DNA of 64,000 nucleotides from an uncultured Oscillospiraceae bacterium (GTDB lineage: Bacteria; Bacillota; Clostridia; Oscillospirales; Acutalibacteraceae): assembly GCA_900543555.1 (NCBI GenBank), contig UQRL01000001.1, forward strand, positions 69,089-133,088. Reading direction: 5' to 3'. This document shows positions 40,549 to 49,551 of this stretch, one piece after another. The notes beneath the pieces are model-generated. The model ran no database searches. It had not been told where the DNA came from and saw only the letters and a list, made by a program, of their open reading frames with translations. Both the position numbers and the translations under genes were made by a program. Within the stretch, counting starts at the first letter, position 1. Each line of letters begins with the position of its first letter.

Positions 40549-42210
40549 GTGAGAAAAAAAATATTTAAAAACATGTGCCTTCTGGCGCTGGTGACCATCC
40601 TTCTCTCCTCCCTGCTGGCCACCTTCGTCTATTACGGCAGTTCAGACTCCCGCATGAAAGCGGAGGTGCGGGAGGAGACCCAATTTGTGCGCCAGGCGGT
40701 GGAGCTCTCTGGCCAGGAGTACCTGGACACGGTTGCCAACACCTCCAACCGCATCACCCTGATCGACACGGACGGGACGGTGCTTTTTGACAACCAGGCC
40801 GACCCGGCCACCATGGAGAACCACGCAAACCGCCAAGAGGTGCAGCGCGCCTCTACCACTGGAGCAGGGGAATCCACCCGCATGTCCGGCACCCTGTCAG
40901 AGCAGACCTATTACTACGCAGTCCGGCTGGAAAACGGCCAGGTCCTGCGGGTGGCGGCCCAAACCGACACCGTCTTTGCCGCTGTGTTCTCCGTGCTGCC
41001 CTGGATCATCGGCGCGGCGGTTGTAGTGGCCGTGCTCACCGTTCTCTTCTCCAACTTCCTGACAAAGAAGATTGTGTCCCCCATCAACCGGCTGGACCTG
41101 GACCACCCCGCGGACAACGATGTGTATGACGAGCTCTCCCCCCTGCTGGGGAAGATCAACCACCAAAATGAGGTCATCGCCCAGCAGATGCGTTCTCTGC
41201 GTGAGAAGCAGGAGGAGTTCACCTCCATTACGGAAAATATGAGCGAGGGCTTTCTGGTGCTGGACAGCAACACGGACATTCTCTCCTACAACACCAGTGT
41301 GCTGCGGCTGCTGGGAGCGGACTCCTCCCCGGCGGAAAACCATGGCAGCGCCCTGGCCCTGAACCGCAGCGCTGGCTTCCGCAGCGCGGTGGACGGGGCC
41401 TTGGCAGGGCGCCGCAGCGAACAGCTGCTTCGGCAGAACGGCCGCTGCTGCCAGGTGATGGCCAACCCCGTTCTGCGGGACGGCGAAGTGGAGGGCGCTG
41501 TGGTTGTGGTGCTGGACATCACCGAACAGGAGGAGCGCGAGAACCTGCGGCGGGAATTCACCGCCAACGTCTCTCACGAGCTGAAAACCCCCCTGACCTC
41601 CATTTCCGGCTTCGCGGAGATCATCCAAAACGGGATCGTCAAGCCGGAGGATATCCCCCGCTTTGCCGGGAACATCTATATGGAATCCCAGCGGCTGATC
41701 TCCCTGGTGGACGACATTTTAAACCTGTCCCGCCTGGATGAGGCGGATGTACAGCTGGAACGGGAGGATTTTGACCTCTCTGCCGTGGCTCGGGACGTGG
41801 CCGCCCGCCTAAAGCCCGCAGCCAAGAAAAATGGCGTAGTCATCACCACCTATGGGGACAAAGCCATGGTCAACGGCGTAAAGAGCATTGTGGATGAAAT
41901 GGTCTACAACCTGTGCGACAACGCCGTGAAGTACAACAAGCACAACGGCCGGGTCACCTTGAATGTGGAGAACCTGCCCGAGGGAGTCACCCTCACGGTG
42001 ACGGACACGGGCATCGGCATCCCCGCGGCGGATGTGGACCGGGTATTCGAGCGCTTTTACCGGGTGGACAAAAGCCACTCTAAAGAGATTGGCGGCACGG
42101 GCCTGGGGCTCTCCATTGTCAAGCATGGGGCGGCCTTCCACAACGCCAAGGTCAGCCTGCAGAGCACTGAGGGCGAAGGCACCACCGTGCGCCTGGTATT
42201 TCCCAACTGA
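40549..42210 (+). CDS. PAS-containing sensor histidine kinase (PhoR type)
   Basis: A 553-aa protein. Membrane helices at about residues 8-30 and 145-168 flank an extracytoplasmic domain, followed by a PAS domain (about 220-330), the HisKA box NVSHELKTPLTSISGF with His343, the N-box DNAVKYNKHNGR and the G-boxes DTGIGIP and GGTGLGLSIVKHGAAF. The start is GTG 40549, about 10 nt after AAAGGAA. It should phosphorylate the regulator encoded just upstream. The gene group ends at a perfect terminator. Confidence 0.93.
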   Translation: MRKKIFKNMCLLALVTILLSSLLATFVYYGSSDSRMKAEVREETQFVRQAVELSGQEYLDTVANTSNRITLIDTDGTVLFDNQADPATMENHANRQEVQRASTTGAGESTRMSGTLSEQTYYYAVRLENGQVLRVAAQTDTVFAAVFSVLPWIIGAAVVVAVLTVLFSNFLTKKIVSPINRLDLDHPADNDVYDELSPLLGKINHQNEVIAQQMRSLREKQEEFTSITENMSEGFLVLDSNTDILSYNTSVLRLLGADSSPAENHGSALALNRSAGFRSAVDGALAGRRSEQLLRQNGRCCQVMANPVLRDGEVEGAVVVVLDITEQEERENLRREFTANVSHELKTPLTSISGFAEIIQNGIVKPEDIPRFAGNIYMESQRLISLVDDILNLSRLDEADVQLEREDFDLSAVARDVAARLKPAAKKNGVVITTYGDKAMVNGVKSIVDEMVYNLCDNAVKYNKHNGRVTLNVENLPEGVTLTVTDTGIGIPAADVDRVFERFYRVDKSHSKEIGGTGLGLSIVKHGAAFHNAKVSLQSTEGEGTTVRLVFPN

Positions 42211-42241
42211 TTACAAGTTCTTCTCTGAAAATATTTCCCCG

Positions 42242-42282
42242 AAAGGGAAGGGCCTCCCGCCTGGGAGGCCCTTCCCTTTTTT
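42242..42282. terminator. Terminator of the pst-pho group
   Basis: Perfect 17-bp stem AAAGGGAAGGGCCTCCC with its complement at 42263-42279, then TTTTTT; also usable by the convergent VOC gene. Confidence 0.95.
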
Positions 42283-42295
42283 GCCGCTTTGCTTG

Positions 42296-42667
42296 TCAAT
42301 TCAGGAACAGGCAGAATGGATGCCCTTCTGTGTCGAAAAACACGATGACGCCCTGATCCTCCAAAAACTGCTGGGGGGACTTGACCGCCCCGCAGGCCAA
42401 AGCGTGGGCCGCGGCGGCGGGCAGGTCGTCCACCTGGAAGTCCAGGTGGAGCATCTTCATGGGCTTGCCGGGCTCCTCCGGCCAGACGGGGCGGACGTAA
42501 TCCTCCTCGGTCTGGAAGGAGAGGCCCGTGCCCCCCTTGGGGTCCCGCAGGAGCACCCAGTCCGGCTCCTCCAGGGTGATGGGCCAGCCCAACAGCTTGG
42601 AATAGAAATGGGCCGCACGGTGGGCGTCCTCGCAGTCCACTACCACTGTGCGAAGATGGATTTCCAT
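42296..42667 (-). CDS. VOC-superfamily protein (Glyoxalase_6-like)
   Basis: A 123-aa protein with two VOC modules: VVDCEDAHRAAHFYSKLLGWP and MLHLDFQVDDLPAAAAHALACGA, closing with IVFFDTEGHPFCLF. The DTEGHPFCL end is typical of the Glyoxalase_6 group of unknown substrate. It stands alone between two converging units, starting 80 bp after the YhhN gene on the same strand. Confidence 0.85.
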   Translation of the reverse strand: MEIHLRTVVVDCEDAHRAAHFYSKLLGWPITLEEPDWVLLRDPKGGTGLSFQTEEDYVRPVWPEEPGKPMKMLHLDFQVDDLPAAAAHALACGAVKSPQQFLEDQGVIVFFDTEGHPFCLFLN

Positions 42668-42746
42668 ACAAGTTTCCTCCTTGTTTTCTCTTTCATGTCC
42701 CTGCCCCGTTGGCGGTGGCCTGGGATTGTCTCTTTCTCAAGGGCAG

Positions 42747-43397
42747 CTATATCACCCACAGCCCCACGCTGATGAGGTACAGGGCGCCCCAATACAGGGC
42801 CATGATGGGCTTCTGCCACTTGTCGTCCCAGTGGGCCAGCTGGTTTTTCGCCACCAACATGTCGGAGATGTAGAACAGCAGGGTGCCCAAAGCCACGGGC
42901 CACCACTCCCAGCCCAGCAGGAACACCAGCGGCAGGCCCAAAGCCAGACTGCCCCCCAGCAAAGCCGGGTACAGCAGGAAGGGCGCCGTCAGCTTGCCCA
43001 GGGTGGGCAGCTCCTTGCGGAACAAAATGGCGGTGAGGACGTACACGGCTACCCACAGGGCCAGGCTCCACCAGGAGGGCGTGGCCAGCCCCCACAGCCA
43101 GAGGATCAAACACACATGGCCCGCGCCGAACACCAGCATGCCGGGGACGAAGCTGATCTCCAGCAGGGCGTCGGCGATGGTGCACAACACAAAGAACCAG
43201 AACACCCAGGGCGTGCCGGGACCCTCATGGGAAAAGGCCATGCCCAGGGCGGCGCTGCCCACGGCCAGAAAGCTCCCCGCGCACTTGGCTGCCAGGCTCT
43301 CCTTCATCCGGCCGGCCCGGCGCAGGAAGAAGTACAGGGCGAACTGGGCTACCCACACCGGGATGGCGATGCAGGAATAGATGAGAAACAACCTCAT
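42747..43397 (-). CDS. YhhN/TMEM86-type membrane protein (lysoplasmalogenase family)
   Basis: A 216-aa integral membrane protein with about eight hydrophobic segments. The KCAGSFLAVGSAALGMAF, CTIADALLEI and LFYISDMLVAKNQL segments carry the conserved acidic residues of the YhhN family, whose animal members hydrolyse lysoplasmalogens. The activity here is untested. The start is ATG 43397 with AGGAGGT 7 nt upstream; an in-frame GTG at 43406 overlaps the ribosome site and is unlikely. Confidence 0.85.
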   Translation of the reverse strand: MRLFLIYSCIAIPVWVAQFALYFFLRRAGRMKESLAAKCAGSFLAVGSAALGMAFSHEGPGTPWVFWFFVLCTIADALLEISFVPGMLVFGAGHVCLILWLWGLATPSWWSLALWVAVYVLTAILFRKELPTLGKLTAPFLLYPALLGGSLALGLPLVFLLGWEWWPVALGTLLFYISDMLVAKNQLAHWDDKWQKPIMALYWGALYLISVGLWVI

Positions 43398-43508
43398 GCC
43401 AAACACCTCCTCTGGTTAGATTATACCGCGGGGAAAAGAGAAGTCAATGAAAAAACCATCTTTTCAAAGTGTTTTTCATAAGGTATGCTAAGGAAAAGGG
43501 AAATTTCC

Positions 43509-43540
43509 TGTAACGAAACCAGGGGCAGGGAGTCCTATAG
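43509..43540 (+). promoter_or_regulatory. Possible ECF-type autoregulated promoter
   Basis: TGTAAC (43509-43514), 17 bp, GTCCTATAG (43532-43540). AAC-centred -35 and GTC-centred -10 elements are usual for ECF sigma factors that transcribe their own gene. It lies 19 nt before the sigma factor ATG. Confidence 0.5.
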
Positions 43541-43558
43541 ACGGAGAGGGGTGAGGAG

Positions 43559-44029
43559 ATGGACGATTTCGAGCGCATCTACGCGGAGTACTACGACCAG
43601 GTGTACGGCTACTGCCTAAAGCTGACCCACGACCCCCACATGGCAGAAGAGGTGACCCAAGAGTCCTTTTTCAAGGCGCTGAAGGCCATCGACTCCTTCC
43701 ACGGGGAGTGCCGGCTGCAGGTGTGGCTGTGCCAGATTGCCAAGAACACCTACTTCTCCCTTCTCAAAAAGCGAAAACGGTCCGCCCTCTTGGAGGAGGA
43801 CTGGCCCGACCCCGCCGACCTGGAACAGCGCCTGGGGGACAAGGAGGACGCCCTGAAAATCCACCGGGTGCTCCACCGCCTGGCCGAACCCTACCGGGAG
43901 GTGTTCTGGCTGCGCACCTTTGGGGAACTGAGCTTCGCCCAGATCGGCGGGCTGTTTGAAAAGACCGAGAGCTGGGCCCGGGTCACCTATCACCGGGCGA
44001 GAATGAAGATAAAGGAGGAATTGGAATGA
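43559..44029 (+). CDS. ECF (extracytoplasmic function) sigma factor
   Basis: A 156-aa sigma-70 family protein with region 2 (EVTQESFFKALKAIDSFHGECRLQVWLCQIAKN) and region 4 (YREVFWLRTFGELSFAQIGGLFEKTESWARVTYHRARMKIKEEL). No region 3 or extra domain. The stop overlaps the anti-sigma start (ATGA), the standard pairing. Ribosome site GAGGAG. Confidence 0.93.
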   Translation: MDDFERIYAEYYDQVYGYCLKLTHDPHMAEEVTQESFFKALKAIDSFHGECRLQVWLCQIAKNTYFSLLKKRKRSALLEEDWPDPADLEQRLGDKEDALKIHRVLHRLAEPYREVFWLRTFGELSFAQIGGLFEKTESWARVTYHRARMKIKEELE

Positions 44030-44793
44030 AAGTCCCCTGCAATGTCATCCGTGACCTGCTGCCCCTGTACCACGACAGCGTCTGCTCCCCGGAAAGCTGC
44101 ACCCTCGTGGAGGAACACTTGAAAGACTGCGAAGCCTGCCAAGAGGAGTTCCACAAGCTGGAGGAAAGCCCTTTGCCCCAGGCTGCAAAGGAAGAAGAGG
44201 AACACAAATCCCAAGGGTTGAAAAAGGTAAAACGGACTCTTCGCCGAAGATGGGTGAAAATTGGGATTGCCGCGCTGGTGGTAGTGATTCTCTTGGGATT
44301 CGTGGGCAATATTGTGATGAGAATGCCGCTTTTAAGCCAGCCTATTGAGTCTGTGAAGAGCATTTCAGTGGAAAATGACCGTCTGGTCTTAGAAATTGTG
44401 GCTCCTGGTGGGATAGGATCATTCCCGGCCCCTGTCACGGAAAACTCCACGGAAGACGGCACTTTGCTGGTCTTCGCTTCCGTAGATAGCCTAGAAAACA
44501 GGCTCAATCAGATTCTTTGGGGTGGCGGTGTGAATGACAATGCCATGTCCTATTTTACACCTTTGACTCCGGAAGCATATGTAAACTACGGCTATGAACC
44601 TGAAATGGACAAAGAAACAGAGACGCTCCTCTATGAGGAAGCAGAAAGTTCCTTCCCCGGCGGCGATGTTGTGGAAGCCTATTATTACACAGGCAATCCC
44701 CTGAAATGGGGAGACCAGGACTATGTCCTTTCCCACTTAGAAGACCAGTGCACGTTGATTTGGACCGCCGAGGACGGAGCGGTCTACCCCTAA
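44026..44793 (+). CDS. Membrane anti-sigma factor with zf-HC2 (ZAS) domain
   Basis: A 255-aa protein. The zinc-binding anti-sigma motif HxxxCxxC is at His31, Cys35 and Cys38 (EEHLKDCEACQEEF), after an early Cys5. A basic stretch precedes one membrane helix (about residues 76-98), and the outside domain of about 155 residues is acidic and has no family I know. It should hold the preceding ECF factor until an envelope signal releases it. The second half has lower GC and different codon choice than neighbouring genes, suggesting the sensor domain has a different history. Confidence 0.88.
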   Translation: MKVPCNVIRDLLPLYHDSVCSPESCTLVEEHLKDCEACQEEFHKLEESPLPQAAKEEEEHKSQGLKKVKRTLRRRWVKIGIAALVVVILLGFVGNIVMRMPLLSQPIESVKSISVENDRLVLEIVAPGGIGSFPAPVTENSTEDGTLLVFASVDSLENRLNQILWGGGVNDNAMSYFTPLTPEAYVNYGYEPEMDKETETLLYEEAESSFPGGDVVEAYYYTGNPLKWGDQDYVLSHLEDQCTLIWTAEDGAVYP

Positions 44794-44805
44794 AGACACA
44801 AAATG

Positions 44806-44841
44806 AAAATCCCCCGAACCAGTAATGGTTCGGGGGATTTT
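44806..44841. terminator. Bidirectional terminator
   Basis: Perfect 15-bp stem AAAATCCCCCGAACC, AGTAAT loop. It closes the anti-sigma unit; the facing GH13 gene ends about 120 bp further. The gap 44842-44959 shows nothing else. Confidence 0.93.
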
Positions 44842-44959
44842 GCGCAATTCAACAAGAGCGTGGACAGGATATTTTCTCTTCCACAGAACGATACCGTCCA
44901 AAAGTGGCCGGCGGATTATCCCGCACAGTCATGCCCTGCAAACCAACCTGAGCACCCTG

Positions 44960-46288
44960 TTATCCCATCTTGTAGATCTTCACCTCATAGCCTTTCAATT
45001 CTACGGTACCGTTGAGACTGGTTTTCTCACCGGTAAGCAATTCGGTGGTGGGGCCGTGATAGGCGCACTCCATCTGGCAGGGGTTCTCCTCGGCATTCAC
45101 CGCCACAATGACGGTCTGCGCCGGGCACTGGCGCACGAAAATCCACTGCTTGTTCCGCAGGGTCAGGTTCTGGAAGCCCCCGTCCTTTAGGGCCACGCAG
45201 CTGCTCTTGATGCGGCTGAGCTTGCCCAGGAACTCCGTCAGGTCGTTTTCCAGGGGCTTTTCAAAGCAGGGGCGCAAAGCGGGGTCGCCCTGGTGCTTTT
45301 CGCCCTCGGCGCCCCACTCGCTGCCGTAGTACACGCAGGGGATGCCCGGCATGCAGAACAGCACAGCGTACAAGGCGTTCATCTGCTTCTTATCCTGGAG
45401 GATGCTGGCAATGCGGGTGACGTCGTGGTTGTCCGCAAAGGAGAACAGGTGCATGCCCTTGTAGAGGGTCCACTGCTCCGGGCCGAACTGCCGGGCCAGG
45501 GAGTGGGCGATCTCGAACATGTTCAGGGAGTTAAAGGCGGAGTACAGCCCCTTGTAGCACTCGTAGTTGGTGGCGCTGTCCAACATCTCCGGGTTGACGA
45601 TGCGCTTATAGTCCCCGTGGATCATCTCCCCCAGCAGGAAGAAGCCCTCGTCCTTTGCCCGCACATAGCTGTGAAGCCGCCGCATAAAGTTCTCGTCCAG
45701 CATGTAAGCCACGTCCAGCCGCAGGCCGTCGATGGAGAACTCCTCCATCCAGCCGCCCACGCAGTCCAGCAGGTAGTCCACCACCGCCGGGTTTTGCAGG
45801 TTCAGCTTGACCAGCTCGTAGTGGCCCTCCCAGCCCTCGTACCAGAAGCCGTCGTTGTAGCCGCTGTTGCCCCCAAAATTGATGTGGAACCAATCCTTAT
45901 AGGGGGAGGCCTCCCGTTTTTCCTTCACATCCTGGAAGGCCCAGAAGCCCCGGCCCACATGGTTGAACACCCCGTCCAGCACCACCCGGATGCCCGCCCG
46001 GTGCAGGGCCTCGCAGACCTCCTTAAAATCCTGGTTGGTGCCCAGGCGGCAGTCGATTTTTTTATAGTCCCGGGTGTCGTAGCCATGGGTGTCCGACTCA
46101 AACACCGGGGAGAAATAGATGGCCCCAATGCCCAGCTTCTCCAGGTGGGGAATCCACTCCTTCACCTTCTGGATGCGGTTCACCGCCACCCCGTCGTTTT
46201 CAAAGGGCGCCCCGCAGAACCCCATGGGATAGATTTGATAGAACACGGCGCTTTGGGCCCAGTCCTTTTCCGGCCTGCCATGCAGCAT
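44960..46288 (-). CDS. GH13 alpha-amylase family enzyme (cyclomaltodextrinase/neopullulanase-like, cytoplasmic)
   Basis: A 442-aa protein without signal peptide. The GH13 barrel shows region I DGVFNHVG, region II GLRLDVAYML with nucleophile Asp192, region III LLGEMIHGD with acid/base Glu221 and region IV FADNHDVTRI with Asp289. It lacks the N-terminal domain usual in cyclomaltodextrinases, so it is a short intracellular type. It probably splits or trims maltooligosaccharides. It stands alone; ribosome site AGGAGGAAG. Confidence 0.92.
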   Translation of the reverse strand: MLHGRPEKDWAQSAVFYQIYPMGFCGAPFENDGVAVNRIQKVKEWIPHLEKLGIGAIYFSPVFESDTHGYDTRDYKKIDCRLGTNQDFKEVCEALHRAGIRVVLDGVFNHVGRGFWAFQDVKEKREASPYKDWFHINFGGNSGYNDGFWYEGWEGHYELVKLNLQNPAVVDYLLDCVGGWMEEFSIDGLRLDVAYMLDENFMRRLHSYVRAKDEGFFLLGEMIHGDYKRIVNPEMLDSATNYECYKGLYSAFNSLNMFEIAHSLARQFGPEQWTLYKGMHLFSFADNHDVTRIASILQDKKQMNALYAVLFCMPGIPCVYYGSEWGAEGEKHQGDPALRPCFEKPLENDLTEFLGKLSRIKSSCVALKDGGFQNLTLRNKQWIFVRQCPAQTVIVAVNAEENPCQMECAYHGPTTELLTGEKTSLNGTVELKGYEVKIYKMG

Positions 46289-46341
46289 ACAGCTTCCTCC
46301 TTTACAGAAAACACTTCATCCTTTTTCTACCAGTATAAAGC

Positions 46342-46377
46342 ATTCCCCCGAAAAAGGGAAGTCCTTTCCGGGGGAAT
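46342..46377. repeat. Inverted repeat in the GH13 upstream region
   Basis: ATTCCCCCG (46342-46350) and CGGGGGAAT (46369-46377) with an inner AAGG/CCTT pairing. On the minus strand it ends about 6 nt before a TATACT -10 candidate (46333-46338), so it may be an operator over the -35 region. The remaining gap to 46480 is AT-rich with no other feature. Confidence 0.55.
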
Positions 46378-46480
46378 TTTCACAATAAATTGGTAAAACT
46401 AGGGTCTATACGCCAAAGCAGTTTGCAGAAATTTATAAAAAATCCATCAAATTTCTCTTATTTCTTCCTGTAACTGCCTC

Positions 46481-47767
46481 TCACTGGATGGCGTATTCCT
46501 CCCGGCCGGTCTGGATGATGACGCTCTCATAAAAGGCCTGCATGGCCCACACCATGTAGTCCAGGTCCTTGGCGCCCGCCGTCTCATAGGGGGAGTGCAT
46601 GGAGAGCTGGGCCAGACCGATATCCACAGTGGGCAGCGCCACGTGGGAGCCGGACAGGTTCCCCAGGGTGCCGCCCCCGGGGATCTTGGAGTTGTTGTAG
46701 TACACCTGCACCGGCACCCCGGCCTTCTGGCAGATGCGCTGGAAGAGGCCCGCGGTCAGGGCGTCGCTGGCGTAGCGGGGGCTGTGCTTGACCACCACGC
46801 CGCCGTTTAAGTAGCACCGGTTGGTGGGGTCGGACTTTTCCGGGCTGTCCGGGTGGACGGCGTGGGCGTTGTCCGCGGAGAGCATAAAGCCGCTGGCAAT
46901 GGCCCGCAGGTGCTCCTCCCGGCTCTTGCCGCAGGAGAGGGAGATCCGCTCCAGCACCTCGGAGAGGAAGGGGGAGTCCGCCCCCTGGCGGGTGAGGCTG
47001 CCGGTCTCCTCGTTGTCAAAGAGGGAGAGCACTGTGACATTCTCCCGGTTTTCCCCGGCCAGAAAAGCCTTGGCGGCGGCGAACACGCACTCCAAATCGT
47101 CCAGGCGGGGCGCGGCGATGAACTCCTTCTCCGCCCCGAACACCGTGCCCTGGGCCCGGCTGTACAGGTACAGGTCCCAGGAAAGGATATCCTCCGGGGC
47201 CACGCCGGCGTTTTCCGCCACCAGTTTTTTCAACTCTGCCTGGCTGCCGCCCAGCAGGGGCAGGGTGTCCTTCTGGGGGTCCAGCTTAACGCCCTCGTTG
47301 ACGCCCCGGTTCATGTGGATGGCCACCCCGGGGATGAGCAGCAGGTCCCGGCGGATGTCGCAGAGCACGCCCTTCACGCCGTTCTCCGTGCGCACCGCCA
47401 GCCGCCCCGCCACAGAGAGGGGGCGGTCCGTCCACAGGGCCAGCTGCATGCCGCCGTAGACCTCGGTGTTCAGCTTGGTGTACTGGCCGTCCACCCGCAG
47501 CTCCGGGGACTCCTTCACCTTAAAGCAGGGGGAATCCCCGTGGGGCGCAATGACGGAGAACCCGTGGAAGTCCGCCTTGGGCACCTGGAAGGCGATGAGA
47601 GAGCTCATGCCCCGGGTGGTGTAATACCGGCCGCCGGGCTGCAGGTCCCAGGGCTGGGACTCCAAAAGCTGGGTAAAGCCGGCCTGCACCAGCATGGCCC
47701 TCACAGTAGCCGCCGTGTGGCTGGCCGTAGGGGAACACTGGATAAAATCAAACAGTTGATGGATCAT
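46481..47767 (-). CDS. M18 family aminopeptidase
   Basis: A 428-aa metallopeptidase. N-terminal DFIQCSPTASHTAATVRAMLVQAGF, the metal-binding HGDSPCFKVK, DNEETGSLTRQGADS with the catalytic and metal Glu pair, and the closing SMHSPYETAGAKD with a metal His, all typical of M18 (aspartyl aminopeptidase/ApeB group). Cytoplasmic. Ribosome site AAAGGAGC. It follows the DUF4091 gene after a 58-bp gap. Confidence 0.93.
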   Translation of the reverse strand: MIHQLFDFIQCSPTASHTAATVRAMLVQAGFTQLLESQPWDLQPGGRYYTTRGMSSLIAFQVPKADFHGFSVIAPHGDSPCFKVKESPELRVDGQYTKLNTEVYGGMQLALWTDRPLSVAGRLAVRTENGVKGVLCDIRRDLLLIPGVAIHMNRGVNEGVKLDPQKDTLPLLGGSQAELKKLVAENAGVAPEDILSWDLYLYSRAQGTVFGAEKEFIAAPRLDDLECVFAAAKAFLAGENRENVTVLSLFDNEETGSLTRQGADSPFLSEVLERISLSCGKSREEHLRAIASGFMLSADNAHAVHPDSPEKSDPTNRCYLNGGVVVKHSPRYASDALTAGLFQRICQKAGVPVQVYYNNSKIPGGGTLGNLSGSHVALPTVDIGLAQLSMHSPYETAGAKDLDYMVWAMQAFYESVIIQTGREEYAIQ

Positions 47768-47825
47768 CTGTAACGCTCCTTTCGCTTGGATGGCCCCAAG
47801 AGGGCCCTTTCCTTCGCCGTCCCGC

Positions 47826-49460
47826 TCAGGCGGAAATTTGCTTCCCGATGAGCCGGTTCAGGCTCTCCCGGGCGGCCAGCACCTCTGCCGCCTGTGTGGG
47901 ATAGCGGGCAAAGGTCATGGTCCCATACCCCGGCATCACCTGCCCGCCAGGGTCCTCCCCGGTGAGGCGCTGGGCCAGCTCCAGGGCCCGCAGGTCCTGC
48001 AAGCCCTGGTGGAAAACCTTCATCCGCAGGGACTGGATGGGCCCCTCCTTCCCCGGGTACACGGAGAAGGGGTCCCCGCCGGGGAAGGCCCCGCCGCCAT
48101 CCGTAACACGCCAGGGGTCCAGCCTTTGGCGGGAATTTTGGCTGTACCAGAAGTTGTTCCCCCAGTGGAGAAAACCGGAAAGCCGGTATTTGTGCAGCTG
48201 CCAGCCCAGGATGCGGTTGCGGGCGGAGGGCATGGCCAAGAACCGGTTGCCCACATCCACCCCCTGACCGCAGCAGTAGTAGGCCCACAGCCCGGGGACC
48301 TGGCGCTCCAAAAAGGGGGCGATGTGGTCTGTGGCAGCCACAGGGTGGTCCACCAGGCCGCTGTCGTAGTACGCCGGGTCAGAGAGGGCGTCGTACAGGG
48401 GGAAGTCCCCCAGGTAGGGCTTGACCAGCTCCTTGGCCCGGCGGTAGGAATCCAGATGTTCCTGAGAGGGCTCATCGGAGATGTGGAACACCGCCTTGCC
48501 CTCCAGGCCCTGCTGGCGCAGGAAGGCCGTCAGGGCGGGCAGCAGCTGGCGCAGAAAGCCCGCGTACTCCGGGGAAGCCGCCGGGGTGTCCCAGCCGAAG
48601 AGGCGGCGGCGCACCCCCTCCTCCCTGCCATAGATGGCCGGGGCGGCCTGAGCCCCCCACTGGGTGAAGAGGTGGGCCATCTCAAAACGCTCTACGCCGC
48701 AGCGCCGGGCCATTTGGAGGAACCGCTCCAGCAGGGAGAAGTCAAAGCGGTAGCTCTCCCCTGTTTTCTCCACGCCCACCAGCTGGACACAGGGCCGCTC
48801 CGTGCCGGGTTCCGTATCCAGGGGCGGGGTGAAGATGGGGGTGAGCACCATGTTCATCCCCTCTTCCGCCGCGGCGGCAAGGTACTTTTCCCACAGCTGC
48901 CAGTGCTCTTCCGAATAGACAGGCACGCCGTAGTAGGTGGCCAGGCAGTCCCCGTGGAGCCACTGGGTATAGATCAGCCGCTGGGGCGGCAGGTCCGCCC
49001 CCAGCACCCGCAGGGAGAACGTCCGCTCCACCCGGTCCCCGCCCTGCTCCAGCCGGAGGGTGATGGGGTACTCCCCGGCGGGGAAGCCCTGGGGAACCTT
49101 CCCGTTCACCCACAGGGCCGTGGGGAAAAAGGAGCTCACCTCCACCCGGCCCTCCTCCAGGGGCAGCAGGGGGTCCGGGAACAGGCCCGGCTGGGTGGTG
49201 AGGTAGTTTTCATCCCCGCGGCCGGGATAAGCTGGCAGGGCGCAGGGCACCTGCCCCACCTGAAAGACCTGGATGCTGTCCTTCAAGGGGGAATCCACCG
49301 CGACCCGCACCGGGGCCATGCCCCAGCCGTCCGCCTGCAAAACCGCCTGAAAGGCAAATTCCTCGCCCCCCAGGCAGCTCATCCCCCCAAGGGAGGGGGC
49401 CTCGACCCGACGCCCCAGAAGGAGCTTTTCCAGAGAAGAATACAGTGTGACAGAGAGCAT
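47826..49460 (-). CDS. DUF4091 protein, probable glycoside hydrolase (GH123-like)
   Basis: A 544-aa cytoplasmic protein. Residues 1-150 form a beta-rich N-terminal part, followed by a barrel with ERFEMAHLFTQWGAQ, FHISDEPSQEHLDSYRRAK (a candidate catalytic Asp-Glu pair, as in GH123 N-acetylgalactosaminidases) and GFLHWGNNFWYSQN. The DUF4091 region closes the protein (LRMKVFHQGLQDLRALELA). The substrate is likely a GalNAc- or GlcNAc-type glycan taken up by the cell, by family analogy only. The start ATG 49460 lies behind AAAGGAGG; the upstream open frame is not family-like. Confidence 0.85.
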   Translation of the reverse strand: MLSVTLYSSLEKLLLGRRVEAPSLGGMSCLGGEEFAFQAVLQADGWGMAPVRVAVDSPLKDSIQVFQVGQVPCALPAYPGRGDENYLTTQPGLFPDPLLPLEEGRVEVSSFFPTALWVNGKVPQGFPAGEYPITLRLEQGGDRVERTFSLRVLGADLPPQRLIYTQWLHGDCLATYYGVPVYSEEHWQLWEKYLAAAAEEGMNMVLTPIFTPPLDTEPGTERPCVQLVGVEKTGESYRFDFSLLERFLQMARRCGVERFEMAHLFTQWGAQAAPAIYGREEGVRRRLFGWDTPAASPEYAGFLRQLLPALTAFLRQQGLEGKAVFHISDEPSQEHLDSYRRAKELVKPYLGDFPLYDALSDPAYYDSGLVDHPVAATDHIAPFLERQVPGLWAYYCCGQGVDVGNRFLAMPSARNRILGWQLHKYRLSGFLHWGNNFWYSQNSRQRLDPWRVTDGGGAFPGGDPFSVYPGKEGPIQSLRMKVFHQGLQDLRALELAQRLTGEDPGGQVMPGYGTMTFARYPTQAAEVLAARESLNRLIGKQISA

Positions 49461-49551
49461 GGAAGGTCCTCCTTTCCTCCTGTGCGAGAAAAGCCGCGCC
49501 GATAAACCGGCCCGGCATTTTTCCAAAGGGCTGCTGCCCGCCGGGGCAGCG

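Noticed and set aside
46342..46377. Terminator for a plus-strand transcript
   Set aside because: A TTTT follows on the plus strand, but no plus-strand gene lies upstream; the position next to a minus-strand -10 makes an operator more likely.
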